Shown piece after piece: positions 1 to 4,995 of a DNA stretch of 5,694 nucleotides (position 1 is the stretch's first letter; every line of letters begins with the position of its first letter). The notes below the pieces were generated by a model, which was not told the DNA's origin, did no database searches, and saw only the letters and a program-made list of their open reading frames with translations. The stretch is from an uncultured Rhodospirillaceae bacterium. Its GTDB lineage: Bacteria > Pseudomonadota > Alphaproteobacteria > Thalassobaculales > Thalassobaculaceae. Both the position numbers and the translations under genes were made by a program. The stretch lies in the NCBI GenBank assembly GCA_937891725.1, contig CALAHL010000232.1, positions 1 to 5,694 of the forward strand, in the 5' to 3' direction.

Positions 1-94
1 GATCCAGGTCATTACGGTCCGGAAGCTGGCATCTTTTATTGAACCCATTGACCCACCAAGCCAGCGGTTCTCGAAAATCCAGGTCGAGATTCAT
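1..94 (-). CDS. Partial CDS (N-terminus only), possible PAS_5-type domain protein
   Basis: An ATG at 94-92 on the minus strand opens a frame that stays open for 31 codons to the window edge. The peptide begins MNLDLDFREPLAWW and continues through KRCQLPDRNDLD. It starts 3 bp after the TAG of the amidotransferase gene. A Shine-Dalgarno-like AGGCGG inside the end of that gene lies about 8 bases before the ATG, so translational coupling is likely. The pattern of a tryptophan pair, basic residues, then LP-R-D-D resembles the start of the PAS_5 (DUF1488-unrelated, Pfam PF07310-like) domains frequent in Rhodospirillales. With 31 residues this is only a suggestion, and the product is best treated as unknown. 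The position, start and coupling make a real gene likely. Confidence 0.55.
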   Translation of the reverse strand, partial: MNLDLDFREPLAWWVNGFNKRCQLPDRNDLD

Positions 95-97
95 GGT

Positions 98-832
98 CTA
101 GGCCGCCTTGGTACCCAATGCTCCAGTCGCGAACGCCGCAAGCCAACTGCCGATCAGATCATGGTCCAATTGCAGGTTCAGAGACGCTTTGCCCGACGAA
201 TAGACCGCGTCCCCGACGCGCTCCCGGCGCATTTCGAGAATGGTGTCCACGATCCCGATCTGCATTTCCGGGTGGCCCTGGAGCGTCAGGACCCGATCGC
301 CCACCCGCATCATCCCGACCGGACAGAAGTCCGTCGAGATCAGGACTTTGGCGCCGTCCGGCGGCGTGACGACCTGATCCTGGTGGCTGACGATGACATT
401 GACGAACCCGTCCTCGGCACCGGCCCGCATCCACGGCTCCCGGTCCACCAGCTTGACCGTATGAACCCCCATACCCCAGCCCTTATCGGATTTTTCAACG
501 CGCCCCCCCAAAGCCTGGGCCACCAACTGATGTCCGAAGCAGATTCCAAGCACGCACTTGCCGGCCCCGACCACGTCCCGAACCAATTGCTCGGCATACT
601 TGATCCAGGCCATATCCTCGTAGACGCCCGCCGGACTGCCGGTGAAGACGTAGACGTCATAGGCCCCGATATCCTCGATCCGCTCACCATCCAGAACGGC
701 AACCTGGCTGAACGTGGCGCCAGGCAGATGGGGGCCCAGCAACGATTCAAAACACGCCCCGTAATCCGGTACCAAATGCCGGGCGGGTTCGGGTACATGA
801 CCGCAAATAACCGTGCAGAGTCTCATCGTCAT
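98..832 (-). CDS. Class I glutamine amidotransferase-like protein (GATase1, stand-alone)
   Basis: This is a stand-alone triad-type glutamine amidotransferase domain of about 245 residues, predicted to be cytoplasmic. Numbering from the GTG at 841, the nucleophile elbow GICFGHQ carries Cys101 and the C-terminal GHPE carries His190 and Glu192, so the Cys-His-Glu triad is complete. FTGSPAGVYE (66-75) matches the oxyanion/turn segment, and SHQDQV (152-157) is typical of GMP-synthase-like stand-alone GATases. Such proteins hydrolyse glutamine or gamma-glutamyl compounds; the substrate here is unknown. There is no synthetase domain, so it is not GuaA itself. Start choice: the GTG at 841 overlaps its own AGGGG Shine-Dalgarno (845-841), while the ATG at 832 has that motif 8 bases upstream. 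The ATGs at 838 and 826 are alternatives. It lies 27-36 bp downstream of the SDR gene on the same strand, so it is probably cotranscribed with it. Confidence 0.9.
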   Translation of the reverse strand: MTMRLCTVICGHVPEPARHLVPDYGACFESLLGPHLPGATFSQVAVLDGERIEDIGAYDVYVFTGSPAGVYEDMAWIKYAEQLVRDVVGAGKCVLGICFGHQLVAQALGGRVEKSDKGWGMGVHTVKLVDREPWMRAGAEDGFVNVIVSHQDQVVTPPDGAKVLISTDFCPVGMMRVGDRVLTLQGHPEMQIGIVDTILEMRRERVGDAVYSSGKASLNLQLDHDLIGSWLAAFATGALGTKAA

Positions 833-840
833 TCCCATCA

Positions 841-845
841 CCCCT
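841..845 (-). promoter_or_regulatory. Shine-Dalgarno deciding the amidotransferase start
   Basis: The minus strand reads AGGGG at 845-841. The last G is the first base of the upstream-most possible GTG start, which makes that GTG unusable with this site. Spacing is 2 bases to the ATG at 838 and 8 bases to the ATG at 832, favouring 832. A second purine run, GGGA at 836-833, sits 6 bases before the ATG at 826, so that start remains possible. Confidence 0.5.
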
Positions 846-868
846 GTTGGGCGCGTCGCACGAGGCCG

Positions 869-1657
869 TTAGAACAGATGCTGCCCGCCGGTCACGAAAA
901 TTTCGGTGCCGGTGACGTAGGCGCTGTCTTCCGAGCACAGGTAGAAGATGGTCCCGGCCACATCTCTGGGAGAGCCCAGGCGGTTCAACGGGATCCGGGG
1001 CAGCAGAACCTCGGTCTCCGGCGACAGCATCGCCGTTTCGATCTCACCCGGCGCGATCGCGTTGACCCGTACCCCAAGATCGGCAAATTCGTTGGCCAAC
1101 TCCCGCGTCAGGGCCGACAGCGCCGCCTTCGATGTGGAATAGGCCGAGCCCGCGAAGGGATGAATCGCGTGTCCCGCGATCGAGGTCACATTGACCACCG
1201 CCCCTTTGCCGCGATGCAGTGACGGCGCGAACCCGCGTGCGAGTTTGAGCGGGGCGAAGAAGTTAAGCTCGAACACCTGACGCCAGGCGTCTAGATCTCC
1301 GTTCAGACAGCCCAGACGCTCCTTGTAGGGCGACTTGGGAGACCAACCGGCATTGTTCACCAGACCGTGCAGCGGCCGGTCGCCCAGCCACTCGTTCGCT
1401 TCGTCGATGAACGCGTCGAGACTTGCGGGATCGCCAAGATCGGCGGTGATGTGATGCGCCCAACGCGGCTCCATCTGACACTCGGCCGGGACCTCGTCAC
1501 GCGAGCAGGTCAGCACGTTCCATCCCCGCTCGACAAACAACCGAACGGTGGCATGCCCGATCCCCCGGCTTGCGCCGGTCAACATCATCAGCTTTTCGGT
1601 GGCCGGATCCGCCGTGGCGACAGCCCCTGAGGCGGCAGGATTTTGAAGGTGTTTCAT
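869..1657 (-). CDS. SDR family NAD(P)-dependent oxidoreductase
   Basis: This is a classical short-chain dehydrogenase/reductase of 262 residues, the usual length plus a short N-terminal extension of about 22 residues. Visible motifs in order are the nucleotide-binding TGASRGIG (27-34), Asp73-Leu74 at the adenine pocket, NNAG (101-104), and the catalytic tetrad Asn132, Ser159, Tyr173, Lys177 (YSTSK). These are followed by the NAIAPGEIET segment and the C-terminal YVTGTEIFVTGG. Arg53 in TCSRDE after the second beta strand would favour NADP(H), by family knowledge. The fold resembles FabG-like 3-oxoacyl reductases, but the substrate cannot be assigned. It is the first gene of a minus-strand operon with the amidotransferase. 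The ATG at 1657 has no recognisable Shine-Dalgarno and no in-frame start further upstream. A TATCTT -10-like box ends 7 bases before it, so the message could be leaderless. Confidence 0.93.
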   Translation of the reverse strand: MKHLQNPAASGAVATADPATEKLMMLTGASRGIGHATVRLFVERGWNVLTCSRDEVPAECQMEPRWAHHITADLGDPASLDAFIDEANEWLGDRPLHGLVNNAGWSPKSPYKERLGCLNGDLDAWRQVFELNFFAPLKLARGFAPSLHRGKGAVVNVTSIAGHAIHPFAGSAYSTSKAALSALTRELANEFADLGVRVNAIAPGEIETAMLSPETEVLLPRIPLNRLGSPRDVAGTIFYLCSEDSAYVTGTEIFVTGGQHLF

Positions 1658-1670
1658 GGCATCGAAGATA
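1657..1670 (-). promoter_or_regulatory. Candidate -10 box for the SDR operon
   Basis: The minus strand reads TATCTT at 1670-1665, a 4 of 6 match to TATAAT, followed by 7 bases and then the A of the SDR start codon. This would place transcription initiation at or beside the ATG and would explain the missing ribosome binding site. The -35 region (TTCCTT at 17 bp spacing) is poor, so this is a weak call. Confidence 0.3.
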
Positions 1671-1721
1671 GCCGAGACATCCGGGAAAAGGAATGGCTGC
1701 CATCGGTCCGTACAGCAGATG

Positions 1722-1737
1722 TGCTATAGTCACAGTA
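1722..1737 (+). promoter_or_regulatory. Extended -10 promoter for yihY-like gene, predicted leaderless start
   Basis: TGC followed by TATAGT (1722-1730) is an extended -10 element with a 5 of 6 hexamer match. Six bases later comes the ATG at 1737, so the expected transcription start is the A of the start codon itself. No Shine-Dalgarno precedes the ATG. The -35 position (around 1702-1707, ATCGGT) shows no good match, which an extended -10 can compensate. A short dyad, TGTG-N7-CACA (1720-1734), covers the hexamer and could be an operator; that part is inference. Confidence 0.5.
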
Positions 1738-3134
1738 TGTCCGGATCAAACAACAGACTCGATATGTGGCGTCGCTCCCGTTTTACCGGGATCATGAGGG
1801 ACATTGCGAACTTCGCGAGCTATGGCGTGCGCCGGTTCCTTAAGGATCGGATGAGCCAGGCGGCGGGTGCGTTGACCTACACCACGCTCTTGGCGCTTGT
1901 CCCGCTTATGGCGATCGCGTTCTCGATCTTTTCAGCCTTTCCGGCGTTCGATGCGATCCAGGACCGGTTGCAGGAACTGATCTTCGAGAATCTGGTGCCG
2001 GAAGTTGGGCAGGACGTAAGAGGATATATCACCAATTTTACCGCGAACGCGTCCAATCTGACGGCGGTCGGGATCGTGGCGCTCGGGGTTTCGGCCGTTC
2101 TGCTGCTGTCGACGATTGAGAGCACTCTGAACACGGTCTGGCGGGTCGAGCGACAACGCCCGATCATGATCCGACTGTTGATCTTCTGGTCGGTGCTGAC
2201 CTTTGGCCCGCTTTTGCTAGGCGCCAGCTTCTCCCTGACCAGCGATATGTTCTCCAGCGCGCGGGATTGGGCGGGCGAGAGCTATTCCTATGTTCCGACC
2301 AGTGGCGGGGGGGTCTGGGCGGTGCTGCAAAGACCGGTCGCGGCCCTGCTGCAATCCATCACGTTCACGGCGCTGTTCTACATCGTACCCGCCCGCAGCG
2401 TGCACATTCGGGATGCCGCCATCGGGGGTGTGATCAGCGGAATCGCGTTCGAAGTTCTCAAATGGGGCTTCAAAAGCTACCTGACGGCCTTTCCGACCTA
2501 TCAGACGATCTACGGTGCGGTCGCAGTATTTCCGATCTTCCTGATCTGGCTCTATCTGTCCTGGACCGTGATCATCTTCGGCGCGGTTTTCGCCGCCGCG
2601 TTCCCAGAATGGTGGCGGTCCCGTGACCCGCTGGTCGGTGTAACCCTGTCGCCGGCTCGAAAGCTCGAGGCGGCTGTGGCATTGCTTGCGGTCCTTGGAA
2701 AACAATCCCAAAGCGGTGGAGCCGTTACCCTAGACCAACTGGCGGCCGCCGTCCCGCTCGATGCACGCGACGGCATCGTCGAGACCTTGCGTGCCAAGGG
2801 TTATCTGGTGACCACAGATGAAGACCGTGTGGCGGTTGCCAGGGACCTCAACACAGCGACCATCGCAGATCTGGCCCGCGATCTGGACCTGTCGCTCGGT
2901 CTCACGGGCGAAGACCGGATCCCCGATGCCGATCTGGAAGAACAGGTGGCACCGGAGGACTTGTCTCAACTCGACTCAACCTCGGGACACCTGCCGGAGA
3001 TCCTGTCCACGCTCCACGAGGCGGAAGCAAGAATTCTGGGCCAGTCGATTTCCGACGTGATCTCCGAGTCGAAGGCACCAACGCCGCCATCGGGTCAGAT
3101 CGTAAGCTTTGGTCATAAAAAGGACGCCGACTGA
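1737..3134 (+). CDS. YihY/BrkB family inner-membrane protein
   Basis: This is a polytopic inner-membrane protein of 465 residues from the ATG at 1737. The YihY/UPF0761 (BrkB-like, once misnamed ribonuclease BN) signature is clear: FLKDRMSQAAGALTYTTLLA (34-53) leading into the first membrane helix, then ESTLNTVWRV (128-137) after the second. Hydrophobic segments lie near 44-66, 108-127, 147-167, in the stretch ending ALFYIVPA, at AAIGGVISGIAFEVLKWG, and at AVFPIFLIWLYLSWTVIIFGAVFAAAF. About 150 C-terminal residues form a soluble domain. Its first half (KLEAAVALLAVLG, then a GYLV turn) looks like the winged-helix-like region often found in proteobacterial members, followed by an acidic, probably disordered tail. 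The function of the family is not settled, with export or permease roles proposed. The ATG at 1656 would run through the divergent promoter region and is rejected; the ATG at 1794 is a plausible alternative start giving 446 residues. Confidence 0.9.
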   Translation: MSGSNNRLDMWRRSRFTGIMRDIANFASYGVRRFLKDRMSQAAGALTYTTLLALVPLMAIAFSIFSAFPAFDAIQDRLQELIFENLVPEVGQDVRGYITNFTANASNLTAVGIVALGVSAVLLLSTIESTLNTVWRVERQRPIMIRLLIFWSVLTFGPLLLGASFSLTSDMFSSARDWAGESYSYVPTSGGGVWAVLQRPVAALLQSITFTALFYIVPARSVHIRDAAIGGVISGIAFEVLKWGFKSYLTAFPTYQTIYGAVAVFPIFLIWLYLSWTVIIFGAVFAAAFPEWWRSRDPLVGVTLSPARKLEAAVALLAVLGKQSQSGGAVTLDQLAAAVPLDARDGIVETLRAKGYLVTTDEDRVAVARDLNTATIADLARDLDLSLGLTGEDRIPDADLEEQVAPEDLSQLDSTSGHLPEILSTLHEAEARILGQSISDVISESKAPTPPSGQIVSFGHKKDAD

Positions 3135-3138
3135 TCAG
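3131..3138. other. Abutting convergent stop codons in an 8-bp palindrome
   Basis: CTGATCAG is a perfect palindrome. Its TGA (3132-3134) ends the yihY-like gene on the plus strand and its TCA (3135-3137) is the TGA stop of the dnaJ-like gene on the minus strand. There are no bases between the two coding regions and no intrinsic terminator between them, so the two transcripts must overlap at their 3' ends inside each other's coding sequence. Confidence 0.9.
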
Positions 3139-4151
3139 ACGCCCAATTTATGGCGGGGATTGTATCCGGCCGGCGGTTTCCACTCGGAGATGAAGTCGTG
3201 CAGCGCCTGATCCGGTTTGTCCGGCAGGACGATCACGAACCGAACATATTGGTCGCCGGTGTCCACCCCCGGCGGACCGGGGACGCCTTTTCCGCGCAGG
3301 CGCATGGTCTTGTCGGAGCTTGAACCGGCCGGGATCTTGAGATTGACGTTGCCGTGCACGGTCGGAACCGTAATGGTCGCACCCTCCACCGCCTCCTTGA
3401 GGGTGATCGGCAGATCCAGCCGGATATCCATGCCGTCGCGGTGATAGAACGCATGCGGCTCGACGGCGAGTTCGATATACGCGTCACCCGCCATTCGCCC
3501 ATTGCGTGGCGGCTTGCCCTGGCCCTTGAGGCGCAAGATCTTCCCGTCCTCGCTGGCAACCGGGATCGTCAGGCTGACCACCTTGCCGTCGGAGAGCGTC
3601 ACCCGTTTGCGGACCCCGTTGACCGCCTCGAGAAACGGGACCTTCAACCGATAACGCAGATCCTGCGCCGAGCGCCGTGGGTCGCCGGGTTCGCGCTCCG
3701 GAGCGGCGCCTGCACCAGCTCCACCTGGCCCGGCACCGGCGCCCGCCTGTCCGGAGCGCCACGCATTGATCACGTCTTCGATCGGGTCGCTCTCGTCACC
3801 GAAATCGGGACCGAAATCGAAATTGCTGCGGGCTTGTCCACGGTCGCGTCGGGCCCAGCGCCAGAACGGCCCCGCTCCGGCTCCGGCCCCCGCTCCTGGG
3901 CCGGCCCCGGCCCCGGCGCCCGAACGTGGTTTGCCGTCGGGATCGATCTGTCCGCGGTCATATTGCCGGCGCTTCTCCGGGTCCCCAAGGATATCGTAAG
4001 CGGCGCTGACTTCCTTGAAGCGCACCTCCACATTCTCGGCCCCTTGATTGAGGTCGGGATGGTACTTCTTTGCCAGCTTGCGGTACGCGCTCTTGATTTC
4101 GTCCTGGCCAGCGGATTTACCGACACCCAGGACCTTGTATGGGTCCGTCAT
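3135..4151 (-). CDS. DnaJ-like co-chaperone, class B (J domain plus C-terminal domain, no zinc finger)
   Basis: This 338-residue Hsp40 co-chaperone is expected to stimulate the ATPase of a DnaK-type Hsp70 in the cytoplasm. The J domain occupies residues 1-70, with DPYKVLGV at the start, the essential HPD at 31-33, and KRRQYD at its end. Residues 78-151 form a linker made of two Gly-Ala-Pro runs (78-95 and about 136-151). These flank an island with aromatic and acidic residues (96-131, FDFGPDFGDE), which corresponds to the G/F region of DnaJ. The CxxCxGxG zinc-binding repeats are absent. The C-terminal substrate-binding domains follow from about 164, including the LRLKGQG and MRLRGKG turns. 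This is the CbpA-like, class B layout. The start is fixed by the conserved MTDPY; the Shine-Dalgarno is weak (AGG touching the ATG). It follows the lipoprotein gene on the same strand after 92 bp and may share its transcript. Confidence 0.93.
   Translation of the reverse strand: MTDPYKVLGVGKSAGQDEIKSAYRKLAKKYHPDLNQGAENVEVRFKEVSAAYDILGDPEKRRQYDRGQIDPDGKPRSGAGAGAGPGAGAGAGAGPFWRWARRDRGQARSNFDFGPDFGDESDPIEDVINAWRSGQAGAGAGPGGAGAGAAPEREPGDPRRSAQDLRYRLKVPFLEAVNGVRKRVTLSDGKVVSLTIPVASEDGKILRLKGQGKPPRNGRMAGDAYIELAVEPHAFYHRDGMDIRLDLPITLKEAVEGATITVPTVHGNVNLKIPAGSSSDKTMRLRGKGVPGPPGVDTGDQYVRFVIVLPDKPDQALHDFISEWKPPAGYNPRHKLGV
3867..3920 (-). repeat. Gly-Ala dipeptide repeat in the dnaJ linker
   Basis: Eighteen codons (residues 78-95) encode alternating Gly and Ala, with Pro at the ninth (16th to 18th base triplet) break and at the end. 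The DNA is a run of GGN-GCN codons that uses several synonymous third bases rather than being a pure hexanucleotide repeat. A second, less regular Gly-Ala stretch encodes residues of about 136-151. It is a flexible spacer and a possible site of repeat-length variation. Confidence 0.85.
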
Positions 4152-4198
4152 CCTGTCATCCGATACTCAAATTACGAAATCCGGGACGCAGGATGAGA

Positions 4199-4223
4199 CG
4201 ACCGCACGGAACCCGCGCGACCG
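4199..4223 (-). other. Intercistronic RNA hairpin between lipoprotein and dnaJ genes
   Basis: In the minus-strand transcript, the arm at 4223-4213 (CGGTCGCGCGG) pairs with the arm at 4209-4199 (CCGTGCGGTCG) across the 3-base loop GTT. All 11 positions pair, three of them as G-U wobbles; on the plus strand those three would be A-C mismatches. No U-tract follows (TCTCATCC), so it is not a canonical intrinsic terminator. It may stabilise the 3' end of the lipoprotein message or attenuate read-through into dnaJ; both roles are inference. Confidence 0.55.
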
Positions 4224-4243
4224 CCCATCGCCATAGCCGAATC

Positions 4244-4714
4244 CTAGCTCTGTATCTTCCACGAACCGTCCTGCTGCCGACAGGCCGTTCCATAGGCCTG
4301 CTCCGCTTTACCACCGACATAAATCGTCTGGGTGAACTCCCGGCAAGGGGTTCCGTCCGATGTATTGTAAGTGCGTTCCGGCGTGATCGTCCCGTAGTTG
4401 CCGGAATCCGGGTTCCGCCATGTCGTCGACGATCCGCTCGGACGGGTTTCCAGGGCGTTCTGGGTCGATTGCGACATGGCAGCCTTATCGGCCTTGTCGA
4501 GCGACGAGCCGATCTCGCTGCCGATCAGGGCGCCCAGCAGGGTACCCGCCGCGACCGCCGCGAGTTTGCCGGTTCCACCGCCGAATTGGGACCCGACGAC
4601 GGCACCGCCGATTCCGCCCAAGAGAGCACCTCCGGTCTGCTTCTGGCCACCTGAGGACTCGCACGCCGCGAGGCCGGTTACGACCACAGCAATCACAGCA
4701 ATCTTACGAAACAT
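4244..4714 (-). CDS. Outer-membrane lipoprotein, glycine-zipper / 17 kDa surface antigen family (RT0821/Lpp0805-like)
   Basis: This is a 156-residue envelope lipoprotein. The signal peptide has Lys/Arg at 3-4, a hydrophobic core and the lipobox LAAC, with lipidated Cys18. The following Glu-Ser-Ser lacks Asp at +2, so Lol-dependent transfer to the outer membrane is expected. Residues 28-69 form a glycine-zipper region with GGIGGAVVG and GTLLGALIG, able to pack as two membrane-associated helices. The C-terminal part matches the rickettsial 17 kDa antigen type, with a conserved Cys124 in PCREFTQ and Cys145 in YGTACRQ and ending in DGSWKI. The role is unproven, and members are usually considered structural or envelope-stress-linked. 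The start is the ATG at 4714, with AGGAG 5 bases upstream. The longer frame up to 4786 would put 24 charged residues before the signal peptide and is rejected. The gene is divergent from pdxH. Confidence 0.93.
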   Translation of the reverse strand: MFRKIAVIAVVVTGLAACESSGGQKQTGGALLGGIGGAVVGSQFGGGTGKLAAVAAGTLLGALIGSEIGSSLDKADKAAMSQSTQNALETRPSGSSTTWRNPDSGNYGTITPERTYNTSDGTPCREFTQTIYVGGKAEQAYGTACRQQDGSWKIQS

Positions 4715-4719
4715 GGGTT

Positions 4720-4724
4720 CTCCT
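4720..4724 (-). promoter_or_regulatory. Shine-Dalgarno of the lipoprotein gene
   Basis: AGGAG on the minus strand (4724-4720) lies 5 bases before the ATG at 4714. This decides the start immediately in front of the signal peptide and excludes the longer in-frame extension. Confidence 0.85.
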
Positions 4725-4782
4725 GACTTCTGAATGCGCGGCAGCTTCGCACCACGCGGTTGGCAACGTCCATCACCCCGCC

Positions 4783-4798
4783 ACATATGATCCTAGCA
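4783..4798 (-). promoter_or_regulatory. Candidate extended -10 promoter for the lipoprotein gene
   Basis: The minus strand reads TGC then TAGGAT (hexamer at 4795-4790, 4 of 6 match). This would start transcription near 4783 and give a leader of about 70 bases. TTCAAA further upstream could serve as a -35 for the neighbouring CATATG instead, at 17 bp spacing. Neither is strong, so the exact box is uncertain. Confidence 0.3.
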
Positions 4799-4833
4799 CG
4801 CGGACCTTTGAAGGGGCATCTTGGATTCTGAAA

Positions 4834-4849
4834 ACCAGAGCCACCTGGT
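4834..4849. promoter_or_regulatory. Dyad ACCAG-N6-CTGGT in the divergent intergenic region
   Basis: Perfect 5-bp arms (4834-4838 and 4845-4849) are separated by 6 bases. This has the size and spacing of an operator for a dimeric helix-turn-helix regulator. It sits upstream of the candidate lipoprotein promoter. No family of regulator is recognised, and a chance occurrence cannot be excluded. Confidence 0.25.
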
Positions 4850-4894
4850 GCAAAAGTTCAGCGCTCTGATCTATATCAGGGTTCAAACGATGCA

Positions 4895-4913
4895 TTCGAG
4901 GTATTCCGTCGAA
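4895..4913. promoter_or_regulatory. Dyad TTCGA-N9-TCGAA upstream of pdxH
   Basis: Perfect 5-bp arms at 4895-4899 and 4909-4913 flank 9 bases. The site ends just upstream of the AT-rich stretch holding the candidate pdxH -10 boxes (TATAGA at 4918-4923, TATAAC at 4931-4936), where an activator or repressor could bind. Regulatory use is inference. Confidence 0.3.
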
Positions 4914-4930
4914 AATGTATAGAGCGCTTG

Positions 4931-4936
4931 TATAAC
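4931..4936 (+). promoter_or_regulatory. Candidate -10 box for pdxH
   Basis: TATAAC matches 5 of 6 bases of the -10 consensus and would start transcription near 4943, giving a leader of about 53 bases. No good -35 is seen at 16-18 bp (GTCGAA at 17). TATAGA at 4918-4923 is a rival -10. Confidence 0.35.
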
Positions 4937-4959
4937 CCATTCGGAACCATCCGGGTTCC
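4937..4959 (+). promoter_or_regulatory. Direct repeats and hairpin at the predicted pdxH transcript start
   Basis: CCATTCGG (4937-4944) and CCATCCGG (4947-4954) are direct repeats differing at one base and spaced exactly 10 bp, one helical turn. Overlapping them, GGAACC (4943-4948) and GGTTCC (4954-4959) form a perfect 6-bp inverted repeat with a 5-base loop, which would fold at the very 5' end of the predicted pdxH message. This could be an operator, or a 5' stem that stabilises the RNA. Confidence 0.35.
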
Positions 4960-4984
4960 TCGCGCCGGTTTTTACCGCAACAAC

Positions 4985-4989
4985 AAGGG
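4985..4989 (+). promoter_or_regulatory. Shine-Dalgarno of pdxH
   Basis: AAGGG lies 6 bases before the ATG at 4996, supporting that start. The conserved DPFEQF segment follows directly at residues 8-13. Confidence 0.7.
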
Positions 4990-4995
4990 CCTGCA

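Noticed and set aside
161..1222. 353-codon plus-strand open frame opposite the amidotransferase and SDR genes
   Set aside because: It is antisense to two genes with intact catalytic motifs that happen to be in the same frame, so the same GC-driven lack of stops carries across both. The peptide is rich in Arg, His, Pro and Gln without any family motif.
1656..1736. Upstream extension of the yihY-like gene to the ATG at 1656
   Set aside because: It would overlap the SDR start codon and the divergent promoter region. The 27 added residues (MASKIAETSGKR...) are not like the family N-terminus, and the -10 box lies inside it.
1723..1753. Second SDR promoter on the minus strand (TTGTTT with TATAGC)
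   Set aside because: The spacing is 19 bp and both boxes are weak. TATAGC is largely the reverse reading of the palindromic CTATAG in the plus-strand -10.
3100..3180. Bidirectional terminator between the yihY-like and dnaJ-like genes
   Set aside because: Only an 8-bp palindrome with no loop and no flanking A/T tracts is present, and it lies wholly within the coding ends.
3354..4196. 280-codon plus-strand open frame opposite the dnaJ-like gene
   Set aside because: It is a shadow of a GC-rich coding region. The minus-strand frame has the HPD motif and complete DnaJ domains, while this one has no recognisable features.
4199..4223. Intrinsic terminator for the lipoprotein gene
   Set aside because: The stem is strong, but no run of T follows on the minus strand, so it is reported as a hairpin only.
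4715..4786. Upstream extension of the lipoprotein gene
   Set aside because: AGGAG directly before the ATG at 4714 and the signal peptide beginning there fix the start. The extension would place charged residues before the signal.
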